Below are positions 1-9,443 of a stretch of DNA of 64,000 nt, in pieces. Position 1 is the stretch's first letter; the number at the start of each line of letters is the position of its first letter. The stretch is from contig PKQS01000010.1 in assembly GCA_017577945.1 (NCBI GenBank), positions 310,001 through 374,000 on the forward strand, read 5' to 3'. Below the pieces are notes generated by a model. The model was not told where the DNA came from and did not search any database. It saw nothing but the letters and a program-made list of their open reading frames with translations. The translations under genes were made by a program, and so were the position numbers. Source of the stretch: Bacillota bacterium. GTDB lineage: Bacteria > Bacillota > Limnochordia > Limnochordales > ZCTH02-B6.

Positions 1-1174
1 GATACTCGATCCAGTCCGTCAGCCGGTGCGGCACGCCGTCCATCATCTGGGACAGGAAAATGCGGTTCAGCCCTTGCCGGCGGCCCGGGCCGAACGAAAT
101 CCCCCGCAAGAGTTCGCCGTCCCAGTCCTGAATCGTCTCCATCGCGTCGCGGAAGCTCTCCTTCGTCACGTCGGGCCCCGCCCGGCGCAAGCCCTCCAAC
201 AGAGGCTCCACGAACGACACGCCCGCCAAGGCGTTGAACGCCATCGAGGCCAGGTCTGGATTGCGCTCCAGGATAATTTGCAGTACCTGGTCGACCTTTT
301 CGTCGGTGCCGGGGTACGGGAAGTAAGCGGGGACGATGACGCCGTTCCACGCCTCGCCGGCCAGGACGGCCATGACCGGGTCCGCCAGCGTGAACGACGA
401 CAAGATTTGCGGCCGCGGGTTGAGCTGCGCGAGCGCCCGGGCCGCCATCGCGCCGTGCGCCGGCGTCGCGTACAGGATGACCGCGTCGGCCTGCGCTTGC
501 CCGAGGCGCAGGACGTGCACGGTCAAGTCGGCGTCCGTGAGCTCGTACGAGACCATGGCCGCCGGCGTCAGGCCCAGCGCCGCCAGCTCGTCCAGGACGC
601 CCCGCCGCCCGCTGTCGCCGTACTGGTCGTTTTGGTACAAGACCGCGATGCGCCGCTTGCCCAGCGTCTCCACCGCGTAGCGGGTCAGGATGCGGGCTTC
701 GTGGTAGTAGTTGGGGTACGTGACGAACAGGTATTCGATATTGGGGTTGCCGATCCACTGTTCCTGCTCGACCGCCGGCGTCATCCAGACTACTTCGTTG
801 CGGAAAATGTAGTCGGCGGTGGCCGCGGCGTTGGCCGAGCCGATCATGCCCACCAGCGCAAAGACGCCTTCCCGCTCCACCAGCTGCCGCACGTTTTGCA
901 CCGCCCGCGGCGGCTGGTAAGCGTCGTCAAGGATGATGAAGCGGAGGGTGCGGCCATGAATACCGCCCTGTTCGTTGATGTACTCCAGATACGCCGCGAT
1001 GCCCCGGGCCGTCGCGCCCCACGCCGCCGCTGGGCCCGACAGCGGCGCCGACGTGCCCAAAACGATCTCCGAGGGCGTAATGCCCCGCTCCTGCGCCGCC
1101 GCGGGCGCGGCCGCGAACGCCGCGAGCGCGACCGCCAGCAGCCAGACGACCCTGTTGCGCACCTCTCGACGCAC
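1..1174 (-). CDS. Branched-chain amino acid ABC transporter substrate-binding protein (partial, C-terminus beyond window)
   Basis: Extracytoplasmic type-I periplasmic binding protein of the LivK/leucine-binding family, which delivers branched-chain amino acids or related ligands to the LivHM permease. About 391 residues are visible and the gene runs off the left edge. The chosen start is a GTG preceded by a strong GAAGGGGG ribosome site 8 bases upstream. It gives a signal peptide (RRE near the start, then VVWLLAVALAAFAAAPAAA). The mature part shows the family landmarks ITPSEIVLGTSAPLSGPAAAWG and GGIHGRTLRFIILDDAY. It lies 48 bases downstream of livH in the same direction, so it is part of the liv operon. 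The ligand cannot be deduced from sequence alone. Confidence 0.9.
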   Translation of the reverse strand, partial: MRREVRNRVVWLLAVALAAFAAAPAAAQERGITPSEIVLGTSAPLSGPAAAWGATARGIAAYLEYINEQGGIHGRTLRFIILDDAYQPPRAVQNVRQLVEREGVFALVGMIGSANAAATADYIFRNEVVWMTPAVEQEQWIGNPNIEYLFVTYPNYYHEARILTRYAVETLGKRRIAVLYQNDQYGDSGRRGVLDELAALGLTPAAMVSYELTDADLTVHVLRLGQAQADAVILYATPAHGAMAARALAQLNPRPQILSSFTLADPVMAVLAGEAWNGVIVPAYFPYPGTDEKVDQVLQIILERNPDLASMAFNALAGVSFVEPLLEGLRRAGPDVTKESFRDAMETIQDWDGELLRGISFGPGRRQGLNRIFLSQMMDGVPHRLTDWIEY

Positions 1175-1222
1175 GCCTGCAACCCCCTTCTGTTTTTTCG
1201 TCCGCCGGCCGTGCGGCGCGCG

Positions 1223-2107
1223 TCACACCCGCCGCACGACCTTCCGCCCCAGCAGCCCTTCCGGGCGCACCAGCAACACGGCCACGATGGCGACGAACGC
1301 TACGGTGGACTTGAACGCTGTCGAGACGTAGCCGGCGAACAGGTTCTCCAGCACGCCCAGCGCCAAGCCGCCAATGACCACGCCCGGCAAGCTGTCGAGC
1401 CCCCCGAGCACGGCCGCCGCAAAGCCCTTCAGAAACGGTTCGAACATCATCGCCGGGCTGACGAACGTCACCGGGGCCAGCAGCAGGCCGCCGACGGCAC
1501 CCAGCGCCGCCGAAGCGCCCCACGTGACGGCTAACACGCGCCGCACCGGAATGCCGAGCACTTTCGCCGCGGCATCATTCTGGGACACCGCGCGCATAGC
1601 CAGGCCGAACTTGGTCCGCTGAACCAGCAGGTACAGGAGGAACATGGCGGCGCAGGCGACGACGAAGCTTCCCAGCGTCAGCTGGTCGATGCGCAGGCCC
1701 GCCACGTCGTACCAGACGAAGCGCGACAAAGGAAACGGCATCGCTTTCGTGTCGGCGCCCCAGACGATGACGGCCAGGCCGCCGAGCACCAAGGCAAAGC
1801 CCGCCGTCGTCACGATTTGGCCGAGCAACGTCGCGTCTTTGACGGGCCGAAGGACAAGGAAGTAGAAGAGCGCCCCGACGGCGAAGGCCGCCAGCAGCGT
1901 CAGCGCCGCCGCACCGGCGAAGGTGACGCCCGCGCCGGTTATCAGCGTGTAAGCCGTCATGGCGCTGACCATGGACAGGTCCCCGTGGGCGAAATTGAGC
2001 ACCCGCGAGGTGCGGTAGAGCAGCACGACGCCCAGCCCCACCAGCGCGTAGAGACTGCCAATGGAAAGCCCGCTGACGACCAGCTGCCAGAAAAACAAGC
2101 GCGCCAC
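1223..2107 (-). CDS. livH: Branched-chain amino acid ABC transporter permease LivH
   Basis: Inner-membrane permease subunit that forms the translocation channel with LivM. The 294-residue product is hydrophobic throughout, with about eight membrane spans, and shows the LivH hallmarks SGLSIGSLYALVGLGVVLLY and VLNFAHGDLSM near the N-terminus and a permease loop near GIPVRRVLAVTWG. It starts one base after the livM stop, so the two are translationally coupled. The GTG at 2107 sits very close to the GAGG ribosome site; an in-frame TTG at 2098 is better spaced and may be the real start. Length is normal for the family. Confidence 0.92.
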   Translation of the reverse strand: MARLFFWQLVVSGLSIGSLYALVGLGVVLLYRTSRVLNFAHGDLSMVSAMTAYTLITGAGVTFAGAAALTLLAAFAVGALFYFLVLRPVKDATLLGQIVTTAGFALVLGGLAVIVWGADTKAMPFPLSRFVWYDVAGLRIDQLTLGSFVVACAAMFLLYLLVQRTKFGLAMRAVSQNDAAAKVLGIPVRRVLAVTWGASAALGAVGGLLLAPVTFVSPAMMFEPFLKGFAAAVLGGLDSLPGVVIGGLALGVLENLFAGYVSTAFKSTVAFVAIVAVLLVRPEGLLGRKVVRRV

Positions 2108-2108
2108 C

Positions 2109-3122
2109 TCACAGCGGCCACGACTTCAGCCAGCGCTTCACCTTCAGCCAGCGTCCGTACAGCCCCATGGGTTCGAGGGCCATTACCAGCATGACGACGG
2201 CACCGTAGACGACGGGCAAATACTGCCTGGCCTGCGGCAGCCCGTACTGGAGCCACGTCAGCAACGCCGCGCCGAAGATGGCGCCGGGAACGGTACCCAG
2301 GCCGCCGACGACGATCATGGATAGGTAGTAGATGGATTCGTACAGGCCGAACATGGTGGGCTCCAAGTACTGCATCACGTAGGCCAGGAGCGCGCCCGCC
2401 ACGCCCGCGTAGAACGCGCTGACGGCGAACGCCAGCGTCTTAATGCGGCGCAAGTTGACGCCCATTACCGAGGCAGCGATGTCGCTGTCGCGCACGGCAA
2501 TGAAGGCGCGGCCGACGTGCGAGCGGCTTAGGTTGAAAGCGATCCAGGCGAGCAGAGCTCCGGTCGACCAGACCAGGTAGTAGAGGCTGCGGTCCGACTC
2601 CAGCGCGAAAGGGCCGATGCGCGGCGCGGGGAGAAAGAGGCCGATGCGCCCGCCCGACACGGCCGGCCAGTTGATGAGCACCTGCTGCACGGCCAAGCCG
2701 AAGCCCAGCGTGACGATGACCAGGTACGGACCTTCCAGCCGTATGGCGGGGATCCCGACCAGCAGCCCGCACAGCGCCGCGGCCGCGCCGCCCGCCAGCA
2801 GAGCCCACACGAACGGGCCGCCCAGCCGGTCGATCAACGGCCACGCTTGTGCGGCGTGCACGAAGTGGGCCGCGGCGTAAGCGCCAACGGCGACGAACCC
2901 GGCGTGGCCGAGGGAAATTTGCCCCGTGTATCCCACGAGGAAGTTGAGGCCCATGGCAATGATGATGTTGACGCCCACGAAATTCAGGACGTACACCTGA
3001 TACCCCGGCAGCAGCCAGGGCAGCAGCGACAGGGAACCCGCCAGCAAGACGACGCCCGCCCATGCCGCCGAGCCGCGGACGTGAGCCATCTCCCGCTCGT
3101 AGGCCTCGATGCGCTGCGCCAC
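2109..3122 (-). CDS. livM: Branched-chain amino acid ABC transporter permease LivM
   Basis: Second membrane permease subunit of the branched-chain amino acid importer. The 337 residues carry the LivM signature NIIIAMGLNFLVGYTGQISLGHAGF at about 52-76 and the cytoplasmic permease motif around VGRAFIAVRDSDIAASVMGVN. It opens the visible operon livM-livH-binding protein. The ATPases LivG and LivF are not in the window and presumably lie to the left. The start is GTG with GGGGGTGAG just upstream. The 230-base gap before pfkA holds the pfkA terminator and a candidate promoter for this operon. Confidence 0.92.
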   Translation of the reverse strand: MAQRIEAYEREMAHVRGSAAWAGVVLLAGSLSLLPWLLPGYQVYVLNFVGVNIIIAMGLNFLVGYTGQISLGHAGFVAVGAYAAAHFVHAAQAWPLIDRLGGPFVWALLAGGAAAALCGLLVGIPAIRLEGPYLVIVTLGFGLAVQQVLINWPAVSGGRIGLFLPAPRIGPFALESDRSLYYLVWSTGALLAWIAFNLSRSHVGRAFIAVRDSDIAASVMGVNLRRIKTLAFAVSAFYAGVAGALLAYVMQYLEPTMFGLYESIYYLSMIVVGGLGTVPGAIFGAALLTWLQYGLPQARQYLPVVYGAVVMLVMALEPMGLYGRWLKVKRWLKSWPL

Positions 3123-3209
3123 GCCTCACCCCCGGCGCCCGCCGGCGCCGCCCCTCTCCGGAACGATTTCTACGATTCATCAATAACTATTATCGTTGGT
3201 ATGTTCCGA

Positions 3210-3238
3210 TATTTCCGCCGACAAGACTGCACTGTCAA
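3210..3238 (-). promoter_or_regulatory. Candidate sigma-A-type promoter of the liv operon
   Basis: On the minus strand a perfect TTGACA (3233-3238) is followed after 17 bases by GAAATA (3210-3215), a poor -10 match. This is the only AT-rich stretch between pfkA and livM, about 90-115 bases upstream of the livM start. The -35 is convincing and the -10 is not. Another possible -10, GATAAT, lies nearer the gene but lacks a -35. Confidence 0.3.
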
Positions 3239-3290
3239 CGGACAATGATACAACAGCTTTCCCCGCTCTTCCTGCCGGAGCTCCTCGGCC

Positions 3291-3323
3291 AATAAAAACG
3301 CCGGCGGGCCAAACCCGCCGGCG
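3291..3323 (-). terminator. Rho-independent terminator of pfkA
   Basis: On the minus strand a 10-bp GC-only stem, CGCCGGCGGG pairing with CCCGCCGGCG around a 5-base loop, is followed directly by TTTTTATT. It begins about 30 bases after the pfkA stop codon. Confidence 0.85.
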
Positions 3324-3352
3324 CCTCTGCTCATTGCCTCTACTCCGTGCGC

Positions 3353-4324
3353 CTACTGCGCCAGGATGCGCGCCAGCTCGTACAGCCTCGTGTCAGCCGG
3401 TTTCACTTTCCCGACCACTTCCCGCAGCGGGGTGCGGGCCGGCTTGTTGTTGATCCAGCCGATGAGCACGCCGTAGTCGCCCTCGACCAGCGCCTGCACC
3501 GCTTCGGCGCCCAGCAGCGTCCCCAGCATGCGGTCAAAGGCCGTCGGGCTGCCGCCTCGCTGCACGTGGCCCAGGACCGTGACGCGCAGCTCAAAGCCCG
3601 TGTCCTCTTGCCTCTCCTTGAAGTACTGGATCAGCTCGTCGGCGCCGAGCTTGGCCCCTTCCGCCACGACCAAAATGGCGTGCGACTTGCCGCGCTTGTA
3701 GGCGTTAACCAGTTCTTTGGCCACGGTCTCCGGATCAATGTCCACTTCCGGGATGATAATCTCTTCGGCGCCGCCGGTCAGGCCCGCGACCAGAGCCAGG
3801 TAGCCGCAGTCGCGGCCCATGATCTCGACAAGAAACGCGCGCGTGTGCGACGACGCCGTGGCCTTGATCCGGTCGATAGCCTCCAGCGCCACGTTGATGG
3901 CCGTGTCGGCGCCGATGCTGATGTCGGTGCCGTACAAGTCGTTGTCAATAGTGGAAGCGATGCCGACAACCGGAAAGCCCATCTCGTAGAGGGCCAGCGC
4001 GCCGGCCTGGCTGCCGTTCCCGCCGATGACGATGAGCCCGTCGATGCCCCGCTCGGCCAGCTTCCGCAGCGCCTTGCGCCGCCCCGACTCTTCTTTGAAC
4101 TCTGGGCAGCGCGCGCTGCGCAGGATCGTTCCGGCCTGCTGGATGATGCCGCCCACATCGCGGGCCGTCATCCGCTCCATCTCCCCCGCGATGAGGCCGG
4201 CGTAGCCGTTCCGGACGCCGTACACTTCCAGCCCTTTGGCGATGCCCGTCCGCACCACCGCGCGGATGGCGGCGTTCATGCCTGGCGCGTCGCCGCCGCT
4301 TGTCAACACTGCAATGCGCTTCAA
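3353..4324 (-). CDS. pfkA: 6-phosphofructokinase (ATP-type PfkA), Asn103 variant
   Basis: Glycolytic kinase converting fructose 6-phosphate to fructose 1,6-bisphosphate in the cytosol. With the TTG start (GAGGTG 7 bases upstream) it is 323 residues, the standard bacterial PfkA length. Visible motifs are the nucleotide loop TSGGDAPG (8-15), SAR around 70-72, the catalytic TIDND, and MGR for fructose 6-phosphate. Gly104, the ATP-type signature (PPi enzymes have Asp), is present. The preceding residue is odd: the usual GGDGS reads GGNGS, so the metal-binding Asp103 is Asn. A longer in-frame upstream extension without family similarity was rejected as the start. It is a single-gene unit with its own terminator. 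Confidence 0.93.
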   Translation of the reverse strand: MKRIAVLTSGGDAPGMNAAIRAVVRTGIAKGLEVYGVRNGYAGLIAGEMERMTARDVGGIIQQAGTILRSARCPEFKEESGRRKALRKLAERGIDGLIVIGGNGSQAGALALYEMGFPVVGIASTIDNDLYGTDISIGADTAINVALEAIDRIKATASSHTRAFLVEIMGRDCGYLALVAGLTGGAEEIIIPEVDIDPETVAKELVNAYKRGKSHAILVVAEGAKLGADELIQYFKERQEDTGFELRVTVLGHVQRGGSPTAFDRMLGTLLGAEAVQALVEGDYGVLIGWINNKPARTPLREVVGKVKPADTRLYELARILAQ

Positions 4325-4502
4325 AGGCAGCACCTCATTTCTAAGCCGCGGTGTGAAGAGGCCAAACTTAGTATGTCGTTTCCCGCCGCCGCGATCGTGT
4401 AATTTCGACGGTGCGCGAAACCATCCTCCAGGCGTTCTCGCGCGCATCGGCCCGGCAAGCTTTTTTTCGTTTTTTGGCGGAACGTTGCCGCGGGTGCCTG
4501 TT

Positions 4503-4557
4503 CGCTCTTGCGCGGCGCGTCACCGGGGCTGCGTGTACGCTCTTGCGCGGCGCGTCA
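4503..4557. repeat. Direct repeat of 20 bp spanning the stop codon of the HAD gene
   Basis: The 20-base word CGCTCTTGCGCGGCGCGTCA occurs twice, at 4503-4522 and 4538-4557, with a period of 35. The right copy contains the stop codon of the HAD hydrolase gene, and the left copy repeats it in the untranslated region downstream. The rest of 4325-4554 shows no gene and no convincing promoter for pfkA. Confidence 0.85.
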
Positions 4558-5340
4558 TCGCGGCCGCATCTCCATCAACTGCAGCAGAACGTCCGCCAGC
4601 GTCTCGCCGGGCTTCATCACCTTGTCGGCCACCACGTGCAGCCGCGGGTCGCTGTCCGCCACCGCCACGCTGAAGCCGGCGAAGCTCAGCATCGTCAAGT
4701 CGTTCAGCGAGTCGCCGAACGCGGCCACTTCCGCCCGGGCCACGCCCCGCCGGCGGCAGTAGTCGGCCAGCGCAGCCCCCTTCGTCGCCCGTGGGTGCAA
4801 GATGTGTATGACGTCCGGTTCGTCAAAGCTCGGCAACACCAAGAGCTGGACGTCGCCGGCCAGATAACTGAACTCGCGCAGCACCCACCGGCACGCCTCG
4901 CGTCCGAACACCAGCAGCTGGTCCGGCGGCGTGTCGAGAATCGAGGCCACGTCCGGGTGCACCACGGGCCAGCGGCTTGAGAACCATTCCGCGGGCGGCT
5001 CCGGAACATACGTCTGTTCTCCAACGTCCACCCGGAACCACACGCCGTCTTCCTGCATCCGGCGCAGCATTTCCTTGGCTAGCTCCAGCGGGAGCGTCAG
5101 CCGCTGTAAGATGTTTCCGGCTTCGTCGTAAGTGATGCCGCCCGTGTTGCAAATGGCGGCCACGGGGCGTCCCACCTGCTCGATGATGGGCTCCGTCGTC
5201 GGGCGCGTCCGGCCCGTGGCCAGTACGATTTCCACGCCCTCATCCATGCAGCGATGGATGGCGGAAAGATCCGCCGGGGCGATGCACTGGTCGGCGCCGA
5301 CCAGCGTGTGGTCGATGTCCAGCGCGATCAGGCGAATCAT
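4555..5340 (-). CDS. Cof-type HAD-IIB family hydrolase (sugar-phosphate/phosphatase-like)
   Basis: Cytosolic haloacid-dehalogenase phosphatase of the Cof/YwpJ type, which usually removes phosphate from sugar phosphates or flavin and pyridoxal intermediates; the substrate is unknown. All four HAD motifs are present in 261 residues: ALDIDHTLVG at the N-terminus (nucleophile and acid Asp), ATGRT (motif II), the Lys of ATKGAAL (motif III) and GDSLNDLTML (motif IV). The C2 cap lies between motifs II and III. The ATG at 5340 gives a protein beginning MIRLIALDID. Upstream in-frame codons belong to the region shared with the divergent PRC-barrel gene and were rejected. Confidence 0.88.
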   Translation of the reverse strand: MIRLIALDIDHTLVGADQCIAPADLSAIHRCMDEGVEIVLATGRTRPTTEPIIEQVGRPVAAICNTGGITYDEAGNILQRLTLPLELAKEMLRRMQEDGVWFRVDVGEQTYVPEPPAEWFSSRWPVVHPDVASILDTPPDQLLVFGREACRWVLREFSYLAGDVQLLVLPSFDEPDVIHILHPRATKGAALADYCRRRGVARAEVAAFGDSLNDLTMLSFAGFSVAVADSDPRLHVVADKVMKPGETLADVLLQLMEMRPR

Positions 5341-5373
5341 GGGTGCGAGCCTTTCCCCCTTTCGGCTACGCCC

Positions 5374-5379
5374 ATTGTA
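5374..5379 (-). promoter_or_regulatory. Candidate -10 box for the HAD hydrolase gene
   Basis: TACAAT on the minus strand, 34 bases upstream of the ATG at 5340 in the divergent intergenic region. No good -35 lies 16-18 bases further upstream, so this is only a suggestion. Confidence 0.35.
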
Positions 5380-5470
5380 GCGCAGGGTCGCCGGCGGCGC
5401 TACGCCGGCGGTCATAGGAACGGACGGCCGTCCATATGCATAAGTGACGCTGCATCTGGAGGTGGGCGTG

Positions 5471-6244
5471 ATGGAAAGCCGCTGGCTGAGCCGGATGCCC
5501 GTGTACGACATCCTCAAGGGACGGGTCATAGGGCGCGTCCACCGGCTCATCCTGGACGCCGACGCCCGCAAGGTGGTCGGTCTGGTCCTGGCGCCGCGGC
5601 TCGGGCGCGAGCCGCGCTGCCTGCCGTTTCGGAACGTGCACTCCATCGGCGAGCACGCGGTGACGGTCCGGGGCACCGACGTCATCGTCCCGCTGTCGGA
5701 GCTGCCGGAGATGGAGGAAGCCTACCGCGCCCAGCGCCGCATCTACAACAGCCCCATCCTGACCGAAAGCGGCTCCTTCGTGGGCGACGTGGACGAATAC
5801 ACCATCAACCCGCAAAGCGGGCGCCTCGAGGCGCTGCTGGTGTCGGGGGGCCTCATCCGAGACCTGTTCCGCGGCCAGGCGGCTCTGCCGGCCCACCTCA
5901 TCGTGGCCATCGGCGAGGATGCGACCATCGTCAAAGACGTGGCCGTCGCTTTCCTGGAGCAGCGCCGCCAGGAGCAGCTGAAAGGCAACGGACGCGCGGC
6001 GGAGGAAGAAACGCCGGCGCAAGAGCGAGGAACTGAAGGCTGGTGGCGGGAACGGCTGCGGCGAGCGCTGGGGCGGGAGAAGCGGCTTGTCGCCGAGCGC
6101 GGCGGCCTTCGGCCCGACGGCGGCCCGGCAGACGCCGGCCAACCCGGGGTTATCGCGGAGCTTACCGCGAGCGAACCGCGCGGCGAAGCCGTCGTGTCGA
6201 ACCAGGGGAGCCCGGCCGCGCCGCCGGCAGCGGAGACTCTTTAG
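5471..6244 (+). CDS. PRC-barrel domain protein
   Basis: A 257-residue protein with two PRC-barrel units. The first runs from about residue 5 (LSRMPVYDILKGRVIGRV) to residue 80, the second from about 85 (NSPILTESGSFVGDVDEY) to 165. The last 90 residues are charged, Ala/Gly/Pro-rich and probably disordered. PRC barrels act as small interaction modules, as in RimM or sporulation proteins of the YlmC/YrrD type; the role here is unknown. The ATG was chosen because GGAGG sits 8 bases upstream. It is one of only three plus-strand genes. It is divergent from the HAD gene and convergent with ysxC, their ends overlapping by 4 bases. A perfect 12-bp palindrome, GGACGGCCGTCC (5422-5433), lies 37 bases upstream of the start and could be an operator. 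Confidence 0.8.
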   Translation: MESRWLSRMPVYDILKGRVIGRVHRLILDADARKVVGLVLAPRLGREPRCLPFRNVHSIGEHAVTVRGTDVIVPLSELPEMEEAYRAQRRIYNSPILTESGSFVGDVDEYTINPQSGRLEALLVSGGLIRDLFRGQAALPAHLIVAIGEDATIVKDVAVAFLEQRRQEQLKGNGRAAEEETPAQERGTEGWWRERLRRALGREKRLVAERGGLRPDGGPADAGQPGVIAELTASEPRGEAVVSNQGSPAAPPAAETL

Positions 6245-6882
6245 TCCACCGGCTCGTCGGCGGCCTCGTCGGACCGGCCGGCCAGCTCCGCCTCCAGCAG
6301 CATCGTCTTGATGACCTCGATGACCTCGTCCCGGCCTTCGCCGGTCTGGGCCGAAAAGGCCACGACCGGCAAGCCCAGCTCGCGCGCGGCCCGCTCCACG
6401 TGGGCCCGGCGCTGGCTGCGGCTAATCTTGTCCGCTTTGGTCGCCACGGCCACCGCCGACAGCCCCCGCTGCCCGAGCCACGCCGCCATCAGCTTATCGT
6501 CTTCGGTGGGCGGGTGGCGGATGTCGACGATCTGCAAAACGCCGATGAGGTTGGGCCGCCGCGTCAGGTAGCCCTCAATCATGGGCTTCCAGCGCTGCCG
6601 AACGCGTAGCGGCACGCGCGCGTAGCCGTATCCGGGCAAGTCCACCAGACAAAGGGCCCGGTCGATGGCGTAAAAGTTCAGCGTCTGCGTTCGGCCCGGC
6701 GTGTTGCTGGTGAAGGCAATCCGGCGCTGCACCAACGCGTTGATGAGCGACGATTTGCCAACGTTCGATCGCCCCACCAGCGCGATCTCGGGCAGCTCGT
6801 GGCGCGGATACTGCGCTTCGTCCACGGCCGTGGCCGCCAGTTCCGCCACGTGCCACTGAATGGACTTCCGGCGTCTCGTCAC
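6241..6882 (-). CDS. ysxC: Ribosome biogenesis GTP-binding protein YsxC/YihA (EngB)
   Basis: Essential TRAFAC-class GTPase needed for late assembly of the 50S subunit. The 213 residues show G1 [10 protein letters not shown]3 DLPGYG and G4 TKADK in the right order and spacing, plus the G2 [10 protein letters not shown]. The GTG start overlaps the stop of lon by 4 bases (GTGA), so translation is coupled. A location directly after lon at the end of tig-clpP-clpX-lonB-lonA is the classic Bacillota arrangement. Confidence 0.95.
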   Translation of the reverse strand: MTRRRKSIQWHVAELAATAVDEAQYPRHELPEIALVGRSNVGKSSLINALVQRRIAFTSNTPGRTQTLNFYAIDRALCLVDLPGYGYARVPLRVRQRWKPMIEGYLTRRPNLIGVLQIVDIRHPPTEDDKLMAAWLGQRGLSAVAVATKADKISRSQRRAHVERAARELGLPVVAFSAQTGEGRDEVIEVIKTMLLEAELAGRSDEAADEPVD

Positions 6883-9425
6883 GAAACGCCCTCCCAGTAC
6901 TCCGGCCCGCGCGGCGGCGTTTCCGGCGGCGGCGTTCCGGGCAGCGGCGCCGGCACGCCATGCCCGTCGCCGGCGGGCACCGGCTCCTCAACGTCCGGCC
7001 CTTCGGGCGAGTCCGGACGGGCCGCCACCTGTTCGAGTTCGGCCGCGGCCGCCGCCTCCTCGCGCAGCGCGCCCGCTCCCGGCGCGCGCAGCGCCAGCGC
7101 CAGCACCTCATCCATGTGCTCCACCGGCCGCACGTCCAGCTGCTTCAAGATGTGAGGCGGAATCTCGGCCAAGTCGTTCTCGTTGCCGGCCGGCACGATA
7201 ACCGTCTTCACGCCGGCCCGGTGGGCGGCCAACAGCTTTTCTTTGATGCCCCCCACCGGCAGGATCCGGCCCCGCAGCGTGATCTCGCCCGTCATGGCCA
7301 CGTCGTGCCGCACGGGACGGCGCGTGAGCGCCGACGCCATAGCGACGGCGATGGTAATCCCCGCCGACGGTCCGTCTTTGGGCGTCGCGCCCTCGGGCAC
7401 GTGCAAGTGGACGTCGACTTTCTCGTAGAACAAGGGATCGAGCCCCAGCTCCCGCGCCCGGGAGCGGATGTAGCTGAAGCCCGCCTGGGCCGACTCGCGC
7501 ATGACTTCACCCAGCTTGCCCGTGAGCGTCAGCTGCCCCTTCCCAGGCACCGCCGACACCTCGAAGGCCAGCACTTCGCCGCCGAACTCGGTGTACGCCA
7601 GCCCGTGGGCCAGCCCGACCCGGTCTTCCCGCTCCTTGGCCGCGGCGGCATACTTGGGCGGCCCCAGCAGTTTCGGCACATTGTCCTTCGTCACCCGCAG
7701 CGGCAGCCGCCCGCCCGACACCACTTCCCGCGCCGCCTTGCGGCACAACGCCGCGATGTTGCGCTCCAGCCCCCGCACGCCGGCTTCGCGGGTGTACTCG
7801 CGGATAATGCGCAGCAGCGCGTTGTCGGACACCAGCAGTTGATCCGGCTGCAGGCCGTGGTTTTGCATCTGCTTCGGCAAAAGGTGACGGCGCGCGATGG
7901 CCGCCTTTTCCTCCTCCGTGTAGCCGGACAGCGTGATGACTTCCATGCGGTCCAGCAGCGGCCGGGGAACGTGCCACGTGGTGTTAGCCGTCGTGATAAA
8001 CAGCACCTTCGACAGATCCAGCGGCACTTCCAGGTAATGGTCCGAAAACGCGTGGTTTTGCTCGGGATCGAGCACCTCCAGCAGCGCCGCCGCCGGGTCG
8101 CCCCGGAAGTCCGCGCTCATCTTGTCGACCTCGTCCAGCAGCATAACCGGGTTCATGGACCCCGCCTGCCGCATGGCCTGCACGATGCGGCCCGGCAGGG
8201 AGCCCACGTACGTGCGGCGGTGGCCGCGGATTTCCGCTTCATCCCGCACGCCGCCCAGCGAGATGCGGACGAACTTCCGTTCCAGCGCCCGTGCGATGGA
8301 GCGGCCCAACGACGTCTTGCCCACGCCCGGCGGCCCCACCAGGCACAAGATCGGCCCCTTGGTGCCGTCAGTGAGCCTGCGCACGGCCAGGTACTCGAGA
8401 ATGCGCTCTTTGACTTTCTCCAGGCCGTAGTGGTCTTCGTTGAGCACCGCTTCCGCCGCGGCGAGGTCGGTGCGATCCTGCGTGTACACGCCCCAGGGCA
8501 GCGCCGTCAGCCAGTCCAGGTAGTTGCGCACCACCACCGCTTCGGCCGTCATGGGCGGCATCTTCTCGAGCCGGTTCAGCTCGTGCAGGGCCTTCTTGCG
8601 CACTTCTTCGGGCATGTCCGCCGCCTCGATCTTGCGGCGGAACTCCTCGACCTCGGCCTGCCGGTCGTCGCCCTCGCCCAGTTCCTTCTGGATGGCCTTG
8701 ATCTGCTCGCGCAGGTAATACTCGCGCTGCGACTTTTCCATCTGCCGCCGCACCCGGACCTGGATGCGCTTCTCCAGCTCCAGAATTTCCTGCTCGCGCG
8801 TCAGCAGGACGCACAAGTGCTCAAGCCGCGCCGCCAGCGACGGCAGCTCCAGCAGCGCCTGGCGCTCTTTCAGGTCCACCGTCAGCTGCGAGGCCATGGT
8901 GTTCAGCAGCCGCTCGGGGTCTTCGATGCTGACGATGGAGCGCACCAGCTCTTCCGGGTGCTTCTTGCCGGCGCGGGAATACTGCTCGAACAGGCGGCGG
9001 GCCGTGCGGACGAGGGCCTCAATCTGCTGCGGCGACGCTTCTTCGCCGCTGGGAGCCAACGGCTTGACGACCGCCTGGTAGTATGGAACCTCCTGGATGA
9101 TGTCCTCGATTTCGACCCGGACCTTCCCCTCGATCAGCACCCGCAGCTGGCCCTCGGGGAGCTTGAGCACCTGGCGCACTTCGCAGAGCACGCCCACAGT
9201 GTAGATGTCGTCCAGCTTCGGCTCCTGGACGTCCGCGTCTTTTTGAGCCGCCAGGACGATGCGCCGGTCGGCCATGATCGCGGCCTCCACCGCCTCGACG
9301 CTGCGCGGCCGGCCCACCTCCAGGGGCGTGACGGTATGGGGAAAAACGATCATCCCGCGCAAGGGCAGCAGGGGCACCTCGAGCAGGTGGAAGTCGGGTT
9401 CGCGGCGGGGCTGATCGTCGTTCAC
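6879..9425 (-). CDS. lon: ATP-dependent protease La (LonA)
   Basis: Cytosolic AAA+ serine protease that degrades misfolded and regulatory proteins. The 848 residues comprise the N-terminal LAN domain (about 10-210, starting near [11 protein letters not shown]), a helical linker, the AAA module with Walker [10 protein letters not shown] near 364, and the protease domain with catalytic Ser in KDGPSAG near 687 and Lys in GGIKEKL near 729. The C-terminus carries an extra tail of about 70 residues rich in Glu, Pro, Gly and Ala that Lon proteins normally lack. A GTG at 9425 was chosen over a TTG at 9431 because AAAGGGGGG is correctly spaced only for the GTG. A large inverted repeat lies just upstream. 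Confidence 0.95.
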   Translation of the reverse strand: MNDDQPRREPDFHLLEVPLLPLRGMIVFPHTVTPLEVGRPRSVEAVEAAIMADRRIVLAAQKDADVQEPKLDDIYTVGVLCEVRQVLKLPEGQLRVLIEGKVRVEIEDIIQEVPYYQAVVKPLAPSGEEASPQQIEALVRTARRLFEQYSRAGKKHPEELVRSIVSIEDPERLLNTMASQLTVDLKERQALLELPSLAARLEHLCVLLTREQEILELEKRIQVRVRRQMEKSQREYYLREQIKAIQKELGEGDDRQAEVEEFRRKIEAADMPEEVRKKALHELNRLEKMPPMTAEAVVVRNYLDWLTALPWGVYTQDRTDLAAAEAVLNEDHYGLEKVKERILEYLAVRRLTDGTKGPILCLVGPPGVGKTSLGRSIARALERKFVRISLGGVRDEAEIRGHRRTYVGSLPGRIVQAMRQAGSMNPVMLLDEVDKMSADFRGDPAAALLEVLDPEQNHAFSDHYLEVPLDLSKVLFITTANTTWHVPRPLLDRMEVITLSGYTEEEKAAIARRHLLPKQMQNHGLQPDQLLVSDNALLRIIREYTREAGVRGLERNIAALCRKAAREVVSGGRLPLRVTKDNVPKLLGPPKYAAAAKEREDRVGLAHGLAYTEFGGEVLAFEVSAVPGKGQLTLTGKLGEVMRESAQAGFSYIRSRARELGLDPLFYEKVDVHLHVPEGATPKDGPSAGITIAVAMASALTRRPVRHDVAMTGEITLRGRILPVGGIKEKLLAAHRAGVKTVIVPAGNENDLAEIPPHILKQLDVRPVEHMDEVLALALRAPGAGALREEAAAAAELEQVAARPDSPEGPDVEEPVPAGDGHGVPAPLPGTPPPETPPRGPEYWEGVS

Positions 9426-9443
9426 GCGCAAAGCCCCCCTTTA

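Noticed and set aside
3353..4447. A 41-residue N-terminal extension of PfkA
   Set aside because: The extension has no similarity to PfkA, and the TTG at 4324 has a good ribosome site and gives the standard length.
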